Positions 37,594-47,139 of a stretch of 64,000 bases of DNA are shown here, piece after piece. Position 1 is the first letter of the stretch. The number at the start of each line of letters is the position of its first letter. The notes under the pieces were generated by a model. It was not told the origin of the DNA. It saw nothing but the letters and a program-made list of their open reading frames with translations, and made no database searches. The DNA is taken from positions 1 to 64,000 of the forward strand of contig JASGFB010000003.1 of the NCBI GenBank assembly GCA_047605765.1. Direction: 5' to 3'. The DNA is from JBGVSA01 sp047605765 (GTDB lineage Bacteria; Pseudomonadota; Gammaproteobacteria; Burkholderiales; Rhodocyclaceae). The position numbers and the translations under genes were made by a program.

Positions 37594-39897
37594 ATGAAAA
37601 TCAAATATCTCTCCGCTGCCGTTGCCGCGTTGCTGTCGCCGGTGGCGTTCGCCTTGACGCCATTCGTGGTCAAGGACATCCGCGTCGAGGGCATCCAGCG
37701 GACGGAAGCCGGTACCGTGTTCAACTATCTGCCGATCCGCATCGGCGACACGGTGACCGATGACAAGGTCTCGCAGGCCATCAAGTCGCTCTACGGCACG
37801 GGCTTCTTCCGTGACGTGCGCATCGAATCCGACAACGATGTCCTGGTGGTCATCGTGGACGAGCGCCCCTCCATCGCGCAGATCAATTTTTCGGGCAACG
37901 ACGAATTCAAGACCGAAGACCTGCTCAAGGGCCTGAAGGAAGCCGGCATCTCCGAGTCGCGCACCTTCGACCGTTCGCTGCTCGACAAGGCGGAACAGGA
38001 AATCAAGCGCCTGTACCTCACCAAGAGCTACTACGCCGTCAAGATCAAGACGACGGCATCGCCGCTCGAACGCAACCGCGTTGCCATCAACTTCGAGATC
38101 GACGAAGGCGAAGTCGCCAAGATCAAGTCGGTCAAGATCGTGGGGGCCACCAAGTTCAAGGAAGGCGCACTGCTCGATCTGATGACGCAGGAGACCTCCG
38201 GCTGGTTCTCGTGGTGGAACAAGAACGACCGCTATTCCAAGCCGAAGCTGCTGGGTGACCTGGAAGCGATCAAGTCGTACTACATGGATCGTGGCTATGT
38301 GGACTTCAACGTCGAGTCCACCCAGGTGTCGATCACGCCGGACCGCAAGCACGTGTACATCACGGTGGCGATTCGCGAGGGCGAGCAGTACAAGATTTCG
38401 TCGGTCAAGCTGGCTGGCGACCTGCTGATCCCCGACGAGCAGCTCAAGCCCCTGGTGGTGGTCAAGCCGGGTGACACCTTCTCGCGCGCCCAGATCAACG
38501 CCACCAACAAGGCCCTGACCGACCGCTTCGGCAACGATGGCTATGCCTTCGCCAACGTCAATGCGTCGCCCGAAATCGACAAGGAAAAGCGCGAAGTCGG
38601 CCTGACCTTCTTCGTGGACCCGGGCCGCCGCGCCTACGTCAATCGCATCAACATCGCCGGCAACTCGAAGACCCGCGACGAGGTGATCCGCCGCGAAATG
38701 CGCCAACCCGAAGGCGCGTGGTTCGACCGCGAAAGCGTGGAGCGTTCCAAGACCCGCATCGAGCGCACCAGCTTCTTCGACGAAGTGAACATGCAGACCA
38801 AGCCGGTGGAAGGCGCTACCGACCAGGTCGATCTGAACGTAACGGTCAAAGAGCGCCCGACCGGCAACGTCACCCTGGGTGTCGGCTATTCGCAGGTCGA
38901 CAAGGTGGTGCTGAGCGCCGGCATTTCGCAGAACAACCTGTTCGGCACGGGTAACGCGCTGTCGCTCAACGTGAATACCGGCGAGACCAACAAGGTGGCG
39001 TCGGTGTCCTACACCAACCCGTACTGGACGCCGGACGGCATCAGCCGTGGTTTCGATGCCTATCACCGTGAAGTGAACACCGACAGCGACACCACCTCGG
39101 TGGCGCGCTACAAGTCGAAGTCCGACGGCGTGGGCGTACGCTTTGGCGTGCCGGTGACCGAAGACGACACCATCAACTTCGGCGGCACGCTCGATCGCAC
39201 CAATATTTCGACCTTCGACGATTCGCCGCAGCAGTACAAGGATTTCGTCGAACAATTCGGCAGCTCGACCACGACCCTGGCCCTGACGGCGGGCTGGTCG
39301 CGCGACAAGCGTGACAGCGTCATCTATCCCACCACCGGGATGTACCAACGCGTTGGCGCTGAAGTGTCGGTGCCGCCGCTGGAGCAGCGTTACTACAAGC
39401 TCAGCTACCAATGGCAGAACTTCACCCCGTTGAGCCGCACGTTTACCTTGATGCTCAACGCCGACCTGGGCTATGCCAAGGGCTACGGCGGCAAGCCGCT
39501 GCCGTTCTACAAGAACTACTACGCGGGCGGTATCGGTTCCGTGCGCGGCTACGACGACAGCTCGTTGGGGCCCAAGGTGGTGGATTCGAGCGGCAACGTG
39601 ACGGACGAGGCGCTGGGCGGTAATCGCCGCATCGTGACCAACGCCGAGCTGCTGTTCCCGTTCCCGGGCATGAAGGAACAGGATCGTTCGGTGCGCCTGT
39701 CGGTATTCCTCGACGGCGGCCAGGTGTGGGGCGAAGACGAAAAGGTCCGCTTCGGCGACATGCGCTGGAGTACCGGTCTGGCACTGTCGTGGGCATCGCC
39801 GATCGGGCCGCTCAAGTTCAGTATCGGCTATCCGATCAAGAAGGAAGCCGGCGACAAGACCCAGCGCTTCCAATTCCAGCTGGGCCAGATTTTCTAG
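37594..39897 (+). CDS. bamA: Outer membrane protein assembly factor BamA
   Basis: Central component of the machine that inserts beta-barrel proteins. 767 residues: signal peptide MKIKYLSAAVAALLSPVAFA, five POTRA domains (to about residue 420; for example FVVKDIRVEGIQRTEAGTVF), then a 16-stranded barrel with the lid-lock motif VRGYDD and a C-terminal aromatic signature ending QLGQIF. A very large open frame on the opposite strand of this gene is a codon-bias shadow. Confidence 0.98.
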   Translation: MKIKYLSAAVAALLSPVAFALTPFVVKDIRVEGIQRTEAGTVFNYLPIRIGDTVTDDKVSQAIKSLYGTGFFRDVRIESDNDVLVVIVDERPSIAQINFSGNDEFKTEDLLKGLKEAGISESRTFDRSLLDKAEQEIKRLYLTKSYYAVKIKTTASPLERNRVAINFEIDEGEVAKIKSVKIVGATKFKEGALLDLMTQETSGWFSWWNKNDRYSKPKLLGDLEAIKSYYMDRGYVDFNVESTQVSITPDRKHVYITVAIREGEQYKISSVKLAGDLLIPDEQLKPLVVVKPGDTFSRAQINATNKALTDRFGNDGYAFANVNASPEIDKEKREVGLTFFVDPGRRAYVNRINIAGNSKTRDEVIRREMRQPEGAWFDRESVERSKTRIERTSFFDEVNMQTKPVEGATDQVDLNVTVKERPTGNVTLGVGYSQVDKVVLSAGISQNNLFGTGNALSLNVNTGETNKVASVSYTNPYWTPDGISRGFDAYHREVNTDSDTTSVARYKSKSDGVGVRFGVPVTEDDTINFGGTLDRTNISTFDDSPQQYKDFVEQFGSSTTTLALTAGWSRDKRDSVIYPTTGMYQRVGAEVSVPPLEQRYYKLSYQWQNFTPLSRTFTLMLNADLGYAKGYGGKPLPFYKNYYAGGIGSVRGYDDSSLGPKVVDSSGNVTDEALGGNRRIVTNAELLFPFPGMKEQDRSVRLSVFLDGGQVWGEDEKVRFGDMRWSTGLALSWASPIGPLKFSIGYPIKKEAGDKTQRFQFQLGQIF

Positions 39898-39906
39898 GAG
39901 AGTGCA

Positions 39907-40416
39907 GTGCGTAAGAGCCTTCTCTGTGGTGCGCTGGCGATATGCGCCGCGCTTCCCGCATTCGCACAGGAAACGCGTATCGGGTTTGTGAACGCGGACC
40001 GCATCATGCGCGAATCCGCTCCGGCAGTGCGCGCACTGAAAAAACTCGAGAAAGAATTCGAGAAGCGCGAACAGGACCTGAACAAGGTGGGCAAGCAACT
40101 CCAGGCCATGCAGGACAACCTGGACAAGAACTCGGTCACCTTGCAGGACGCCGAGCGCCGCAACCGCGAGCGCGAATTCAACGACCTCAATCGTGAATTC
40201 CAGCGCCGCCAGCGCGAATATCGCGAAGACCGCAACCAGCGGCAGAACGAAGAACTCGCCGGCGTGCTGGACCGCGCCAACAAGGCCATCCGTCAGGTGG
40301 CCGAAGCCGAGAAATTCGATCTGATCGTGCAGGAGGCAGTGTATTTCAGCCCGCGCATCGACATTACCGACCGAGTGATCAAGTCCCTGGCCGACACCCC
40401 CACCACCGGCAAATGA
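39907..40416 (+). CDS. skp: Periplasmic chaperone Skp (OmpH)
   Basis: Holds unfolded outer-membrane proteins for BamA. 169 residues from a GTG at 39907 with GGAGAG upstream. Signal peptide MRKSLLCGALAICAALPAFA then QETRIGFVNADRIM; the rest is a charged coiled coil (LKKLEKEFEKREQDLNKVGK) and the conserved C-terminal beta strands. 9 bases after bamA; one base separates it from lpxD. Confidence 0.95.
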   Translation: MRKSLLCGALAICAALPAFAQETRIGFVNADRIMRESAPAVRALKKLEKEFEKREQDLNKVGKQLQAMQDNLDKNSVTLQDAERRNREREFNDLNREFQRRQREYREDRNQRQNEELAGVLDRANKAIRQVAEAEKFDLIVQEAVYFSPRIDITDRVIKSLADTPTTGK

Positions 40417-40417
40417 C

Positions 40418-41464
40418 ATGGCCAAGGCACTTTCTCTTTACGACATCGTCGAGCAACTCGGCGGGGAATGCCGTGGCGATGGCGCCACGCTGATCGAACA
40501 GATCGCACCGCTCGATCGCGCCGGCGCCGGCGAGATCGGCTTCGTGGCGCAAGCCAAATATCGGCGCGCACTGGACACCACCCGGGCGGCTGCGGTTATC
40601 GTGCCGCCCGCGCTGGCCGACGCCTACGCCGGTCCGCGCATCGTGGCACCCAACCCGTATCTGTATTTCGCGCGTCTGGCGCAATTGCTCAACCCGGTCG
40701 AGCGGCCGGCGCCCGGCGTGCATCCTTCCGCCGTGGTGCTGAGCGATGTGCCGGCCTCGGCCAGTGTCGGGCCGTTGGCCTATGTGGCCGAAGGCTGCAC
40801 GATCGGCGAGGGCGTCGTCATCGACGCCGGCTGTGTCGTCGAAGCACGCGTGTCGATCGGGGCAGGTACCCATTTGCATCCGCGTGTGACCGTCTATCAC
40901 GACAGTGTGATCGGTGCACGCTGCATCCTTCATGCGGGCGTGGTGGTGGGCAGCGATGGCTTCGGCTTCGCGCCGCGCCAGGACGGCAGTTGGGAGAAAA
41001 TTCCGCAGATCGGCCGCGCGGTGATCGGCGATGAAGTCGAAATCGGCGCCAACACGGCCATTGACCGCGGCGCGCTGGATGACACCGTGATCGAACACGG
41101 CGCCAAGTTGGACAACCTGATTCAGGTGGCACACAACTGCCGGATCGGCGAGAACACCGCCATGGCGGCCCTGACCGGCATGGCTGGCAGCTCGACGCTG
41201 GGCAAGCGCGTCATGGTGGGCGGCCAGGCAGGGGTCATGGGCCACGTCGACGTGGCCGACGACGTTGTGGTGTCGGCGCGTTCGTTCATCAGCAAGTCGG
41301 TGACCGAGCGCGGCGTCTATACCTCGGCGATCCCGGCGCAGCACCATCGCGAATGGATGCGCAATTCGGTCCACCTGCGGCATCTGGATGATTTGGCCGA
41401 GCGTGTGCGCACGCTCGAGAAGACACTGAACGAATTGAACAATCAATTGGAGAAAAAAGCGTGA
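40418..41464 (+). CDS. lpxD: UDP-3-O-acylglucosamine N-acyltransferase
   Basis: Third step of lipid A synthesis: adds the N-linked hydroxyacyl chain. 348 residues with an N-terminal uridine-binding domain, left-handed beta helix hexapeptide repeats, and catalytic His239 in QVAHNCRIG. The C-terminal helix is long and charged. It overlaps fabZ by four bases. Confidence 0.97.
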   Translation: MAKALSLYDIVEQLGGECRGDGATLIEQIAPLDRAGAGEIGFVAQAKYRRALDTTRAAAVIVPPALADAYAGPRIVAPNPYLYFARLAQLLNPVERPAPGVHPSAVVLSDVPASASVGPLAYVAEGCTIGEGVVIDAGCVVEARVSIGAGTHLHPRVTVYHDSVIGARCILHAGVVVGSDGFGFAPRQDGSWEKIPQIGRAVIGDEVEIGANTAIDRGALDDTVIEHGAKLDNLIQVAHNCRIGENTAMAALTGMAGSSTLGKRVMVGGQAGVMGHVDVADDVVVSARSFISKSVTERGVYTSAIPAQHHREWMRNSVHLRHLDDLAERVRTLEKTLNELNNQLEKKA

Positions 41465-41907
41465 GTTCCATGGATATCCAGCAGGTGATGCAATATTTGC
41501 CGCACCGCTACCCCTTCCTGCTGGTTGATCGCGTTCTCGAAATGACGGAAGGCGAACGCATCGTTGCCATCAAGAACGTCACCATCAATGAGCCGTTCTT
41601 CGTGGGGCACTTTCCGCATGCGCCTGTCATGCCGGGTGTGCTGATCATCGAAGCCATGGCGCAGGCCGCGGCCATCCTGTCGTTCAAGACGGCCGGTCAG
41701 ATCCCGGACGAGAACTCCGTGCTGTATTTTGCCGGCATCGACAAGGTGCGCTTCAAGCGTCCGGTGCTGCCGGGCGACACGCTCACCTTCGACATGAAGC
41801 TGGTGCGTCAGATCCGCAGCATCTGGAAGTACCAGGGCGTAGCCACGGTCGACGGCGAACTGGCCGTCGAAGCCGAAATGATGTGTGCCATCAAGAGAAA
41901 TGCATGA
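41461..41907 (+). CDS. fabZ: 3-hydroxyacyl-ACP dehydratase FabZ
   Basis: Dehydrates 3-hydroxyacyl-ACP in fatty-acid elongation. 148 residues from a GTG at 41461 that overlaps the lpxD stop; the ATG at 41470 is an alternative start. Active-site H50 (FFVGHFPHAPVMPGV) and E64 (LIIEAMAQ) are present. It competes with LpxA/LpxD for the same acyl-ACP pool, which explains its place between them. Confidence 0.97.
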   Translation: MSSMDIQQVMQYLPHRYPFLLVDRVLEMTEGERIVAIKNVTINEPFFVGHFPHAPVMPGVLIIEAMAQAAAILSFKTAGQIPDENSVLYFAGIDKVRFKRPVLPGDTLTFDMKLVRQIRSIWKYQGVATVDGELAVEAEMMCAIKRNA

Positions 41908-42674
41908 TCCACGAGACCGCCATCGTTAGCCCCAAGGCACGCCTGGGCGAGGGCGTGCAGGTCGGCCCCTACAGCATCATCGAAGAGCACGTCGAAATCG
42001 GCGCCGGCACCGTGGTGGGCCCGCACGTGGTCATCAAGGGGCATACCAAGATCGGCCGCGACAATCGCTTCTTTCAGTTTTCGTCGATCGGCGAAGTACC
42101 GCAGGACAAGAAGTACGCCGGTGAGCCGACGCGCCTCGAAATCGGCGATCGCAACACTTTTCACGAGTGCTGCACGGTGCACATCGGCACGGTGCAGGAC
42201 AAAAGCCTGACCAGGATCGGCAACGACAACTGGTTCATGGCTTATGTGCACATCGCCCACGATTGCATCGTCGGCGACCACACGATCTTCGCCAACAATG
42301 CCTCACTGGCCGGCCACGCGACGGTGGGCGACTGGGCCATTCTCGGCGGCTTCGCCGGCATGCACCAGTTCGGCCGCATTGGTGAGCACGCCTTCTGCGG
42401 CACCGGCTCGATCATGACGCAGGACGTGCCGCCCTTCATTACCGTGTCGGGCACGCCGCCGGTGCCACACGGCATCAATAGCGAAGGGCTCAAGCGGCGG
42501 GGCTTTACGCCCGAGGCCATTGCACAGATCAAGCGCGCCTACAAGGCGCTGTACCGCAATGGTCTGTCGCTGGCCGATGCGCGCACGCAGATCGAAACCA
42601 TGGCGGGCCAGTCGCCCGAGCTATTGCCCTTGGTAGAATTCCTGGCCGATTCGGGACGCGGTATCGTTCGCTGA
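41904..42674 (+). CDS. lpxA: UDP-N-acetylglucosamine O-acyltransferase
   Basis: First acyl transfer of lipid A synthesis. 256 residues from the ATG at 41904 (MIHETAIVSPKARLGEG), which overlaps the fabZ stop as ATGA. Hexapeptide-repeat beta helix with catalytic His119 in HIAHDCIVG, and a C-terminal helical domain. Followed by lpxB after 48 bases. Confidence 0.97.
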   Translation: MIHETAIVSPKARLGEGVQVGPYSIIEEHVEIGAGTVVGPHVVIKGHTKIGRDNRFFQFSSIGEVPQDKKYAGEPTRLEIGDRNTFHECCTVHIGTVQDKSLTRIGNDNWFMAYVHIAHDCIVGDHTIFANNASLAGHATVGDWAILGGFAGMHQFGRIGEHAFCGTGSIMTQDVPPFITVSGTPPVPHGINSEGLKRRGFTPEAIAQIKRAYKALYRNGLSLADARTQIETMAGQSPELLPLVEFLADSGRGIVR

Positions 42675-42722
42675 GCGCTAGCGCGGCGACCCTATTCGAA
42701 TAATCAAGGGCAACGCACAGCC

Positions 42723-43871
42723 ATGCGCATCGCAATGGTGGCCGGGGAGGCCTCCGGGGACATGTTGGCGGCACACCTGATGCGCGCGCTGCGCAGTCAT
42801 GTGCCGGATATCTGCTTCGTCGGCATCGGTGGGCCGAAGATGGAAGCCGAAGGGCTGGACGCCTGGTGGCCGGCCGAGAAGCTCGCCGTCAACGGCTACG
42901 TCGATGTGCTGCTGCGGTTGCGCGAGCTTCTGCGCATCCGGCGGGGTGTGTTTGAACGCCTGCGCGACGATCCGCCCGACCTGTTCATCGGCGTCGATGC
43001 ACCGGATTTCAATCTCGGCCTGGAAGAAAAACTGCGCGGGGCGGGCATCACCACCGTGCATTACGTCAGCCCGTCGATCTGGGCATGGAAAGCAGGGCGC
43101 ATCAAGCAGATCAAGCGCGCTGTCGATCGCGTGCTGTGTCTGTTCCCGTTCGAGCCGGATATCTACGCCCAGGCCGGCGTGCCGGCTTCGTTCGTGGGCC
43201 ATCCGTTGGCCGACGTGTTTCCCCTCGTGCCCGACCGCGCTGCCATTCGCGACACGCTGCAATTGCCGCAGGCCCAGCCCATCGTGGCGCTGTTGCCGGG
43301 GAGCCGCGACGGCGAAGTGCGCCTGCTGGCCGATTGCTTCATCGGTGCCGCCAAGATCGTTGCCGAGCGCCGTCCCGATGCACAGTTCCTGGTGCCGCTG
43401 GTGACGCGCGCCACGCGCACCCTGTTCGAAGAAGCGCTGTTCCGCAACGACGCTCGCGAATTGCCCATCAAGCTGATGTTCGGCCACGCCGAGCAAGCCA
43501 TGGCGGCGGCCGACGTGGTGCTGGTGGCTAGCGGCACGGCCACGCTGGAGGCCGCCTTGCTCAAGCGGCCGATGGTCATCGCCTACAAAATGGCCGGCAT
43601 GACTTACCGCATCGCCAAGCGCCTGGTAAAGGCGCGCTTCATCGGCTTGCCCAATATCCTGGCCAATGCCCCGCTGGTGCCGGAATTCGTGCAGGCGGCG
43701 GCGACGCCGGAGGCGTTGGCACAGGCCATCGAAACATGGCTCAATGATGCGGAGGCGCGTGACCAGGTGGTCGAGCGCTTTACCGACATCCATGTGTCGC
43801 TCAAGCAGAATCACGCGGAAAAAGCCGCCCAGGCGCTGCTGCCCATGCTCGGTATGAAAGGTGTGTCATGA
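42723..43871 (+). CDS. lpxB: Lipid A disaccharide synthase
   Basis: Condenses two acylated glucosamines into the lipid A disaccharide. 382 residues of a GT-B glycosyltransferase fold: AMVAGEASGDMLAAHLMRAL near the start, VHYVSPSIWAWKAGRIKQIK, and LLPGSRDGEVRLL. The stop overlaps the rnhB ATG (ATGA). Confidence 0.97.
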   Translation: MRIAMVAGEASGDMLAAHLMRALRSHVPDICFVGIGGPKMEAEGLDAWWPAEKLAVNGYVDVLLRLRELLRIRRGVFERLRDDPPDLFIGVDAPDFNLGLEEKLRGAGITTVHYVSPSIWAWKAGRIKQIKRAVDRVLCLFPFEPDIYAQAGVPASFVGHPLADVFPLVPDRAAIRDTLQLPQAQPIVALLPGSRDGEVRLLADCFIGAAKIVAERRPDAQFLVPLVTRATRTLFEEALFRNDARELPIKLMFGHAEQAMAAADVVLVASGTATLEAALLKRPMVIAYKMAGMTYRIAKRLVKARFIGLPNILANAPLVPEFVQAAATPEALAQAIETWLNDAEARDQVVERFTDIHVSLKQNHAEKAAQALLPMLGMKGVS

Positions 43872-44461
43872 AGATTGAACGCTGGATCTGCGGCGTTGAC
43901 GAAGCTGGCCGAGGCCCCTTGTGCGGTCCGGTGGTGGCCGCCGCCGTGATCCTGCATCCGCAGCGTGGCATCGACGGGCTGGCCGATTCCAAGGCGCTGA
44001 CTGCCAAGCGCCGCGACGAGCTGGCGATTCTGATTCGGCGCGACGCCCTGGCTTGGGCCGTGGCCGAAGCCTCGGTCGAGGAAATCGATCGTCTGAACAT
44101 CCTGCACGCCACGATGCTGGCGATGCAGCGCGCCGTGCGGGCGCTGACGCATGTGCCGCATGAAATCCTGATCGATGGCAATCGCGTACCGCCCGATCTG
44201 TCGGTGCCGGCGCGCGCCATCGTGCAGGGGGACGCCACCGAGGCGGCCATCTCGGCGGCATCGATCCTCGCCAAAACGCATCGCGATGCGCTCTTGCATG
44301 CGCTCGACGCCGAATACCCCGGCTACGGTTTCAAGCAGCACAAGGGCTATCCGACGCCCGAGCACTTGCGTGCTTTGGCGGAATTGGGCGCCACGCCGGC
44401 GCATCGCACGAGCTTCGCCCCGGTCAAGGCGGCGATCTCGCAGGCGCGCCTGTTCGCCTGA
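43868..44461 (+). CDS. rnhB: Ribonuclease HII
   Basis: Removes ribonucleotides and RNA strands from RNA-DNA hybrids. 197 residues; the acidic cluster D11-E12 (CGVDEAGRGPLCGPV) and D103 (ILIDGN) is present, together with GDATEAAISAASILAK and HRDALLHALD. Translationally coupled to lpxB. Confidence 0.97.
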   Translation: MKIERWICGVDEAGRGPLCGPVVAAAVILHPQRGIDGLADSKALTAKRRDELAILIRRDALAWAVAEASVEEIDRLNILHATMLAMQRAVRALTHVPHEILIDGNRVPPDLSVPARAIVQGDATEAAISAASILAKTHRDALLHALDAEYPGYGFKQHKGYPTPEHLRALAELGATPAHRTSFAPVKAAISQARLFA

Positions 44462-44466
44462 GCGGC

Positions 44467-45261
44467 ATGAAGCAGATCACCTCGCGCGACAATCCCGCCT
44501 TCAAGCGTCTGCGCGCGTTGTCCGAAGACGCGCGCGCGCGCCGTGAGGCGGCTGCCACGCTGCTCGACGGCGCCCACCTGCTGACGGTGGCCCTCGATCA
44601 CGGTTGCGAGCTGCCATGCGTGGTGGTCACGCCCGACAGCCGCAGCAAGCCGGAGATCGCCGTCTTGCTGGCGCGCCCCGAACTGGCGCGCGCCCAACTG
44701 CTCGAAATGCCGGCTGCCCTGCTGCGGGCGCTCAGCCCGGTTGAGCATCCCAGTGGCGTGGTGGCCGAATTGCGCATCCCGGCGGCACCCATTGCCGACA
44801 CCGGTGACGTACTGGTGCTGGCGGGGGTCCAGGACACCGGCAACCTGGGGACGCTGCTGCGCACGGCCGCTGCCGCTGGCATCCGCCGCGCCTGGCTGTC
44901 CGCCGAGTGCACCCAGGCATGGTCGCCAAAGGCGCTGCGGGCGGGCATGGGCGCGCAGTTCTTTATGGATATCGAAGAACGTGTGGCCTTGGCGGAACGC
45001 TTGGCCGGGTTCTCGGGGCAGATTATTGCTACTGCGCTGTCGGAAAAAACCGTGCCTTTGTATGCCCTGGATCTGCGCCCCGACACGGCCTGGATTTTTG
45101 GCTCGGAAGGGCAGGGCGTGCCGCCCGCGTTGCAGGCGCAAGCCCAGATACTGACGGGGATTCCAATGCCGGGCGGGATGGAATCCCTGAACGTCGCAGC
45201 GGCCGCTGCGGTGTGTTTGTTCGAACAGGTTCGGCAACGTCGTTTGCATAACGGTGCCTAG
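44467..45261 (+). CDS. SPOUT-class RNA methyltransferase (TrmH/RlmB family)
   Basis: 2'-O-ribose methyltransferase of the SpoU/TrmH family, 264 residues. N-terminal substrate-binding part (ITSRDNPAFKRLRALSEDAR), then the knotted domain with motif 1 (GVQDTGNLGTLLRTAAAAG), motif 2 (FGSEGQGVP) and motif 3 (IPMPGGMESLNVAAAAAV). Whether the target is 23S rRNA (as RlmB) or tRNA cannot be decided by eye. Five bases after rnhB. Confidence 0.9.
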   Translation: MKQITSRDNPAFKRLRALSEDARARREAAATLLDGAHLLTVALDHGCELPCVVVTPDSRSKPEIAVLLARPELARAQLLEMPAALLRALSPVEHPSGVVAELRIPAAPIADTGDVLVLAGVQDTGNLGTLLRTAAAAGIRRAWLSAECTQAWSPKALRAGMGAQFFMDIEERVALAERLAGFSGQIIATALSEKTVPLYALDLRPDTAWIFGSEGQGVPPALQAQAQILTGIPMPGGMESLNVAAAAAVCLFEQVRQRRLHNGA

Positions 45262-45337
45262 TCTGCATTGATATGGCGCAGTTTGACGGGGTAGGCACTG
45301 TCCTACACTCTAACGGTTAACCCGGAGCTGCAATACC

Positions 45338-46162
45338 ATGGATAGACCCACCGTAGAAAAGGCCGCGCAAAGCGGTGCATACAAGATCAACCTGCTCGAA
45401 ACCGATCCCGCCCGATATATCTTCCGCGCCGTCCTGGCCGGTATGTACCTGAGCATCGTGGTGCTGGTTTTCTGGGCACTCAATTACGGGCTGCGCGACG
45501 TGTCGATGGGCAAGGTCATCGCGTCGGCCTTCTTCGGCGTCGGACTGGGCATCATCGTTCTGACCAATTCCGAACTCTTCACCAGCAACAACATGTACAT
45601 GGCGCTGTCGTCCGCTGAACAGCGCACGAGCTGGGTGCAGACGGTGCAGGTGTGGATCGTCTGCTACCTCGGCAATCTGGTGGGCGCCATCATCCTGGGT
45701 CTGCTGCTCTATGGCGCCCATGTGCTGCAGGAGTTGCCCCTCGATCACTCGTTGTACACGGGCGCCGAACACAAGGTGCACCAGGCCGCATCGGTGATCT
45801 TCTTCAAGGGCATCCTGGCCAACTGGGTGGTGTGTCTGGCCGTCTGGGTGGCCCTGCGCGTGAAAGAAGACATCGCCAAGATCATGGCCATGATCCTGAT
45901 CGTGTTCATGTTCCTCTACCTCGGCTTCGAGCACTCGATCGCCAACATGGGGACCTTCGTCATGTCGCTGTTGGGCAATGGCCAGATCACGCTGGGCGAC
46001 GCGCTCTACAACCTGGTCTTCAGTACCGCCGGTAACATCGTCGGTGGCGCCTTCGTGGGTCTGGCGTATCGTTATCTGAGTCCGGTGGCAGCGCAAAGCG
46101 CCGTGGCCGAACATGTGGAAGCATCCGTCGAGAAGACGAATAAGGCGTCTTCGTCAACCTGA
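45338..46162 (+). CDS. Formate/nitrite transporter family channel
   Basis: Pentameric inner-membrane channel family (FocA/NirC/FNT), 274 residues with six helices. ILTNSELFTSNNMYMALS and the later KGILANWVVCLAVWVAL are the two inverted half-repeats that form the pore (the second carries the conserved NWxVC). The spacing of the pore histidine differs from that of FocA and cannot be judged here. The C-terminus is a polar tail (EKTNKASSST). No formate or nitrite enzyme gene lies nearby, so the substrate (formate, nitrite, acetate or hydrosulfide) is open. Confidence 0.88.
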   Translation: MDRPTVEKAAQSGAYKINLLETDPARYIFRAVLAGMYLSIVVLVFWALNYGLRDVSMGKVIASAFFGVGLGIIVLTNSELFTSNNMYMALSSAEQRTSWVQTVQVWIVCYLGNLVGAIILGLLLYGAHVLQELPLDHSLYTGAEHKVHQAASVIFFKGILANWVVCLAVWVALRVKEDIAKIMAMILIVFMFLYLGFEHSIANMGTFVMSLLGNGQITLGDALYNLVFSTAGNIVGGAFVGLAYRYLSPVAAQSAVAEHVEASVEKTNKASSST

Positions 46163-46212
46163 GGCCGCTGCGGGCCATTCGCAGCCCGGCGGCCGTCGAA
46201 CTGGAGGGCAGC

Positions 46213-47067
46213 ATGGAAGGTTTGATTGTCGCCGTAGCGTTCCTGGTCTTCGTGGCCGTCACGATCGCCAAGGGCGTGCGGATCGTTCCGCAAGGGGAAG
46301 AATGGATCGTTGAACGGCTGGGGCGCTACCTGCGTACGCTCGAGCCGGGTCTGTCGATCCTGATTCCTTACCTGGATGTGGTGAGCTACAAGGTCGTCAC
46401 CAAGGACATCATCCTCGATGTCCAGGAGCAGGAAGTCATCACGCGCGACAACGCGGTGATCCTGACCAATGCCATCGCTTTCATCAAGGTGACCGATCCG
46501 GTCAAGGCCGTGTATGGCGTCACCAACTTCACCGAGGCCATCCGCAACCTGGTCATGACCACGCTGCGCTCGATCGTCGGCGAGATGGAGCTGGACGAGG
46601 CACTGTCCTCGCGCGACAAGATCAAGGCCCGGTTGCGTGAGAGCATCTCCGACGAGGCGCTCGACTGGGGCATCAGCATCAAGACGGTCGAGATCCAGGA
46701 CATCAAGCCGTCCGAATCCATGCAGCGCGCCATGGAGATGCAGGCCGCTGCCGAGCGTGAGCGCAAGGCGCTGGTCACGCGTGCCGAAGGCGACAAGCAG
46801 TCGGCCATCCTGCAGGCCGATGCCCGCCTCGAAGCGGCCAAGCGCGACGCCAACGCCCAGGTCATGATGGCCACCGCCTCGGCCGAAGCCATCGCCCGCG
46901 TGCGCGACGCCATTGGCGATTCGACCGCCCCGGTCATGTACCTGCTGGGGCAGCACTACATCAATTCGCTCGAAAACCTCAGCCAGTCGGACAACAGCAA
47001 AGTGGTGCTGCTGCCGGGCGACCTGATGGAAGCCATCAAGCGCGTCACCGGCATTGTCGGCAAGTAG
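46213..47067 (+). CDS. SPFH/stomatin-like protein (slipin)
   Basis: Membrane-scaffold protein of 284 residues anchored by one N-terminal helix (LIVAVAFLVFVAVTIAKG). The SPFH domain follows (VPQGEEWIVERLGRYLRTLE, then TRDNAVILTNAIAFIKVTDP) and then the alanine/glutamate-rich coiled-coil (AMEMQAAAERERKALVTRAE), as in QmcA/paraslipins. Such genes usually stand next to an NfeD partner; none is seen on either side here. Part of a short run with the FNT gene 50 bases upstream. Confidence 0.93.
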   Translation: MEGLIVAVAFLVFVAVTIAKGVRIVPQGEEWIVERLGRYLRTLEPGLSILIPYLDVVSYKVVTKDIILDVQEQEVITRDNAVILTNAIAFIKVTDPVKAVYGVTNFTEAIRNLVMTTLRSIVGEMELDEALSSRDKIKARLRESISDEALDWGISIKTVEIQDIKPSESMQRAMEMQAAAERERKALVTRAEGDKQSAILQADARLEAAKRDANAQVMMATASAEAIARVRDAIGDSTAPVMYLLGQHYINSLENLSQSDNSKVVLLPGDLMEAIKRVTGIVGK

Positions 47068-47109
47068 CGTTCCGTCTCGGCCAACTGGTCGAACGGCCCG
47101 CCCGCATAC

Positions 47110-47137
47110 GAAAACGGCGCCAATTGGCGCCGTTTTT
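47110..47137. terminator. Bidirectional terminator between slipin gene and smpB
   Basis: AAAACGGCGCC-AATT-GGCGCCGTTTTT, flanked by A and T runs, ends both converging transcripts. It touches the smpB stop at 47140. Confidence 0.9.
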
Positions 47138-47139
47138 CA

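Noticed and set aside
37450..40425. Very long (991-residue) open frame opposite bamA
   Set aside because: It mirrors bamA and skp exactly, has arginine/histidine/valine-rich shadow composition and no ribosome site. GC-rich codon bias explains it.
45260..45337. FNR site upstream of the FNT channel gene
   Set aside because: Only a TTGAT half-site is present; the second half does not match.
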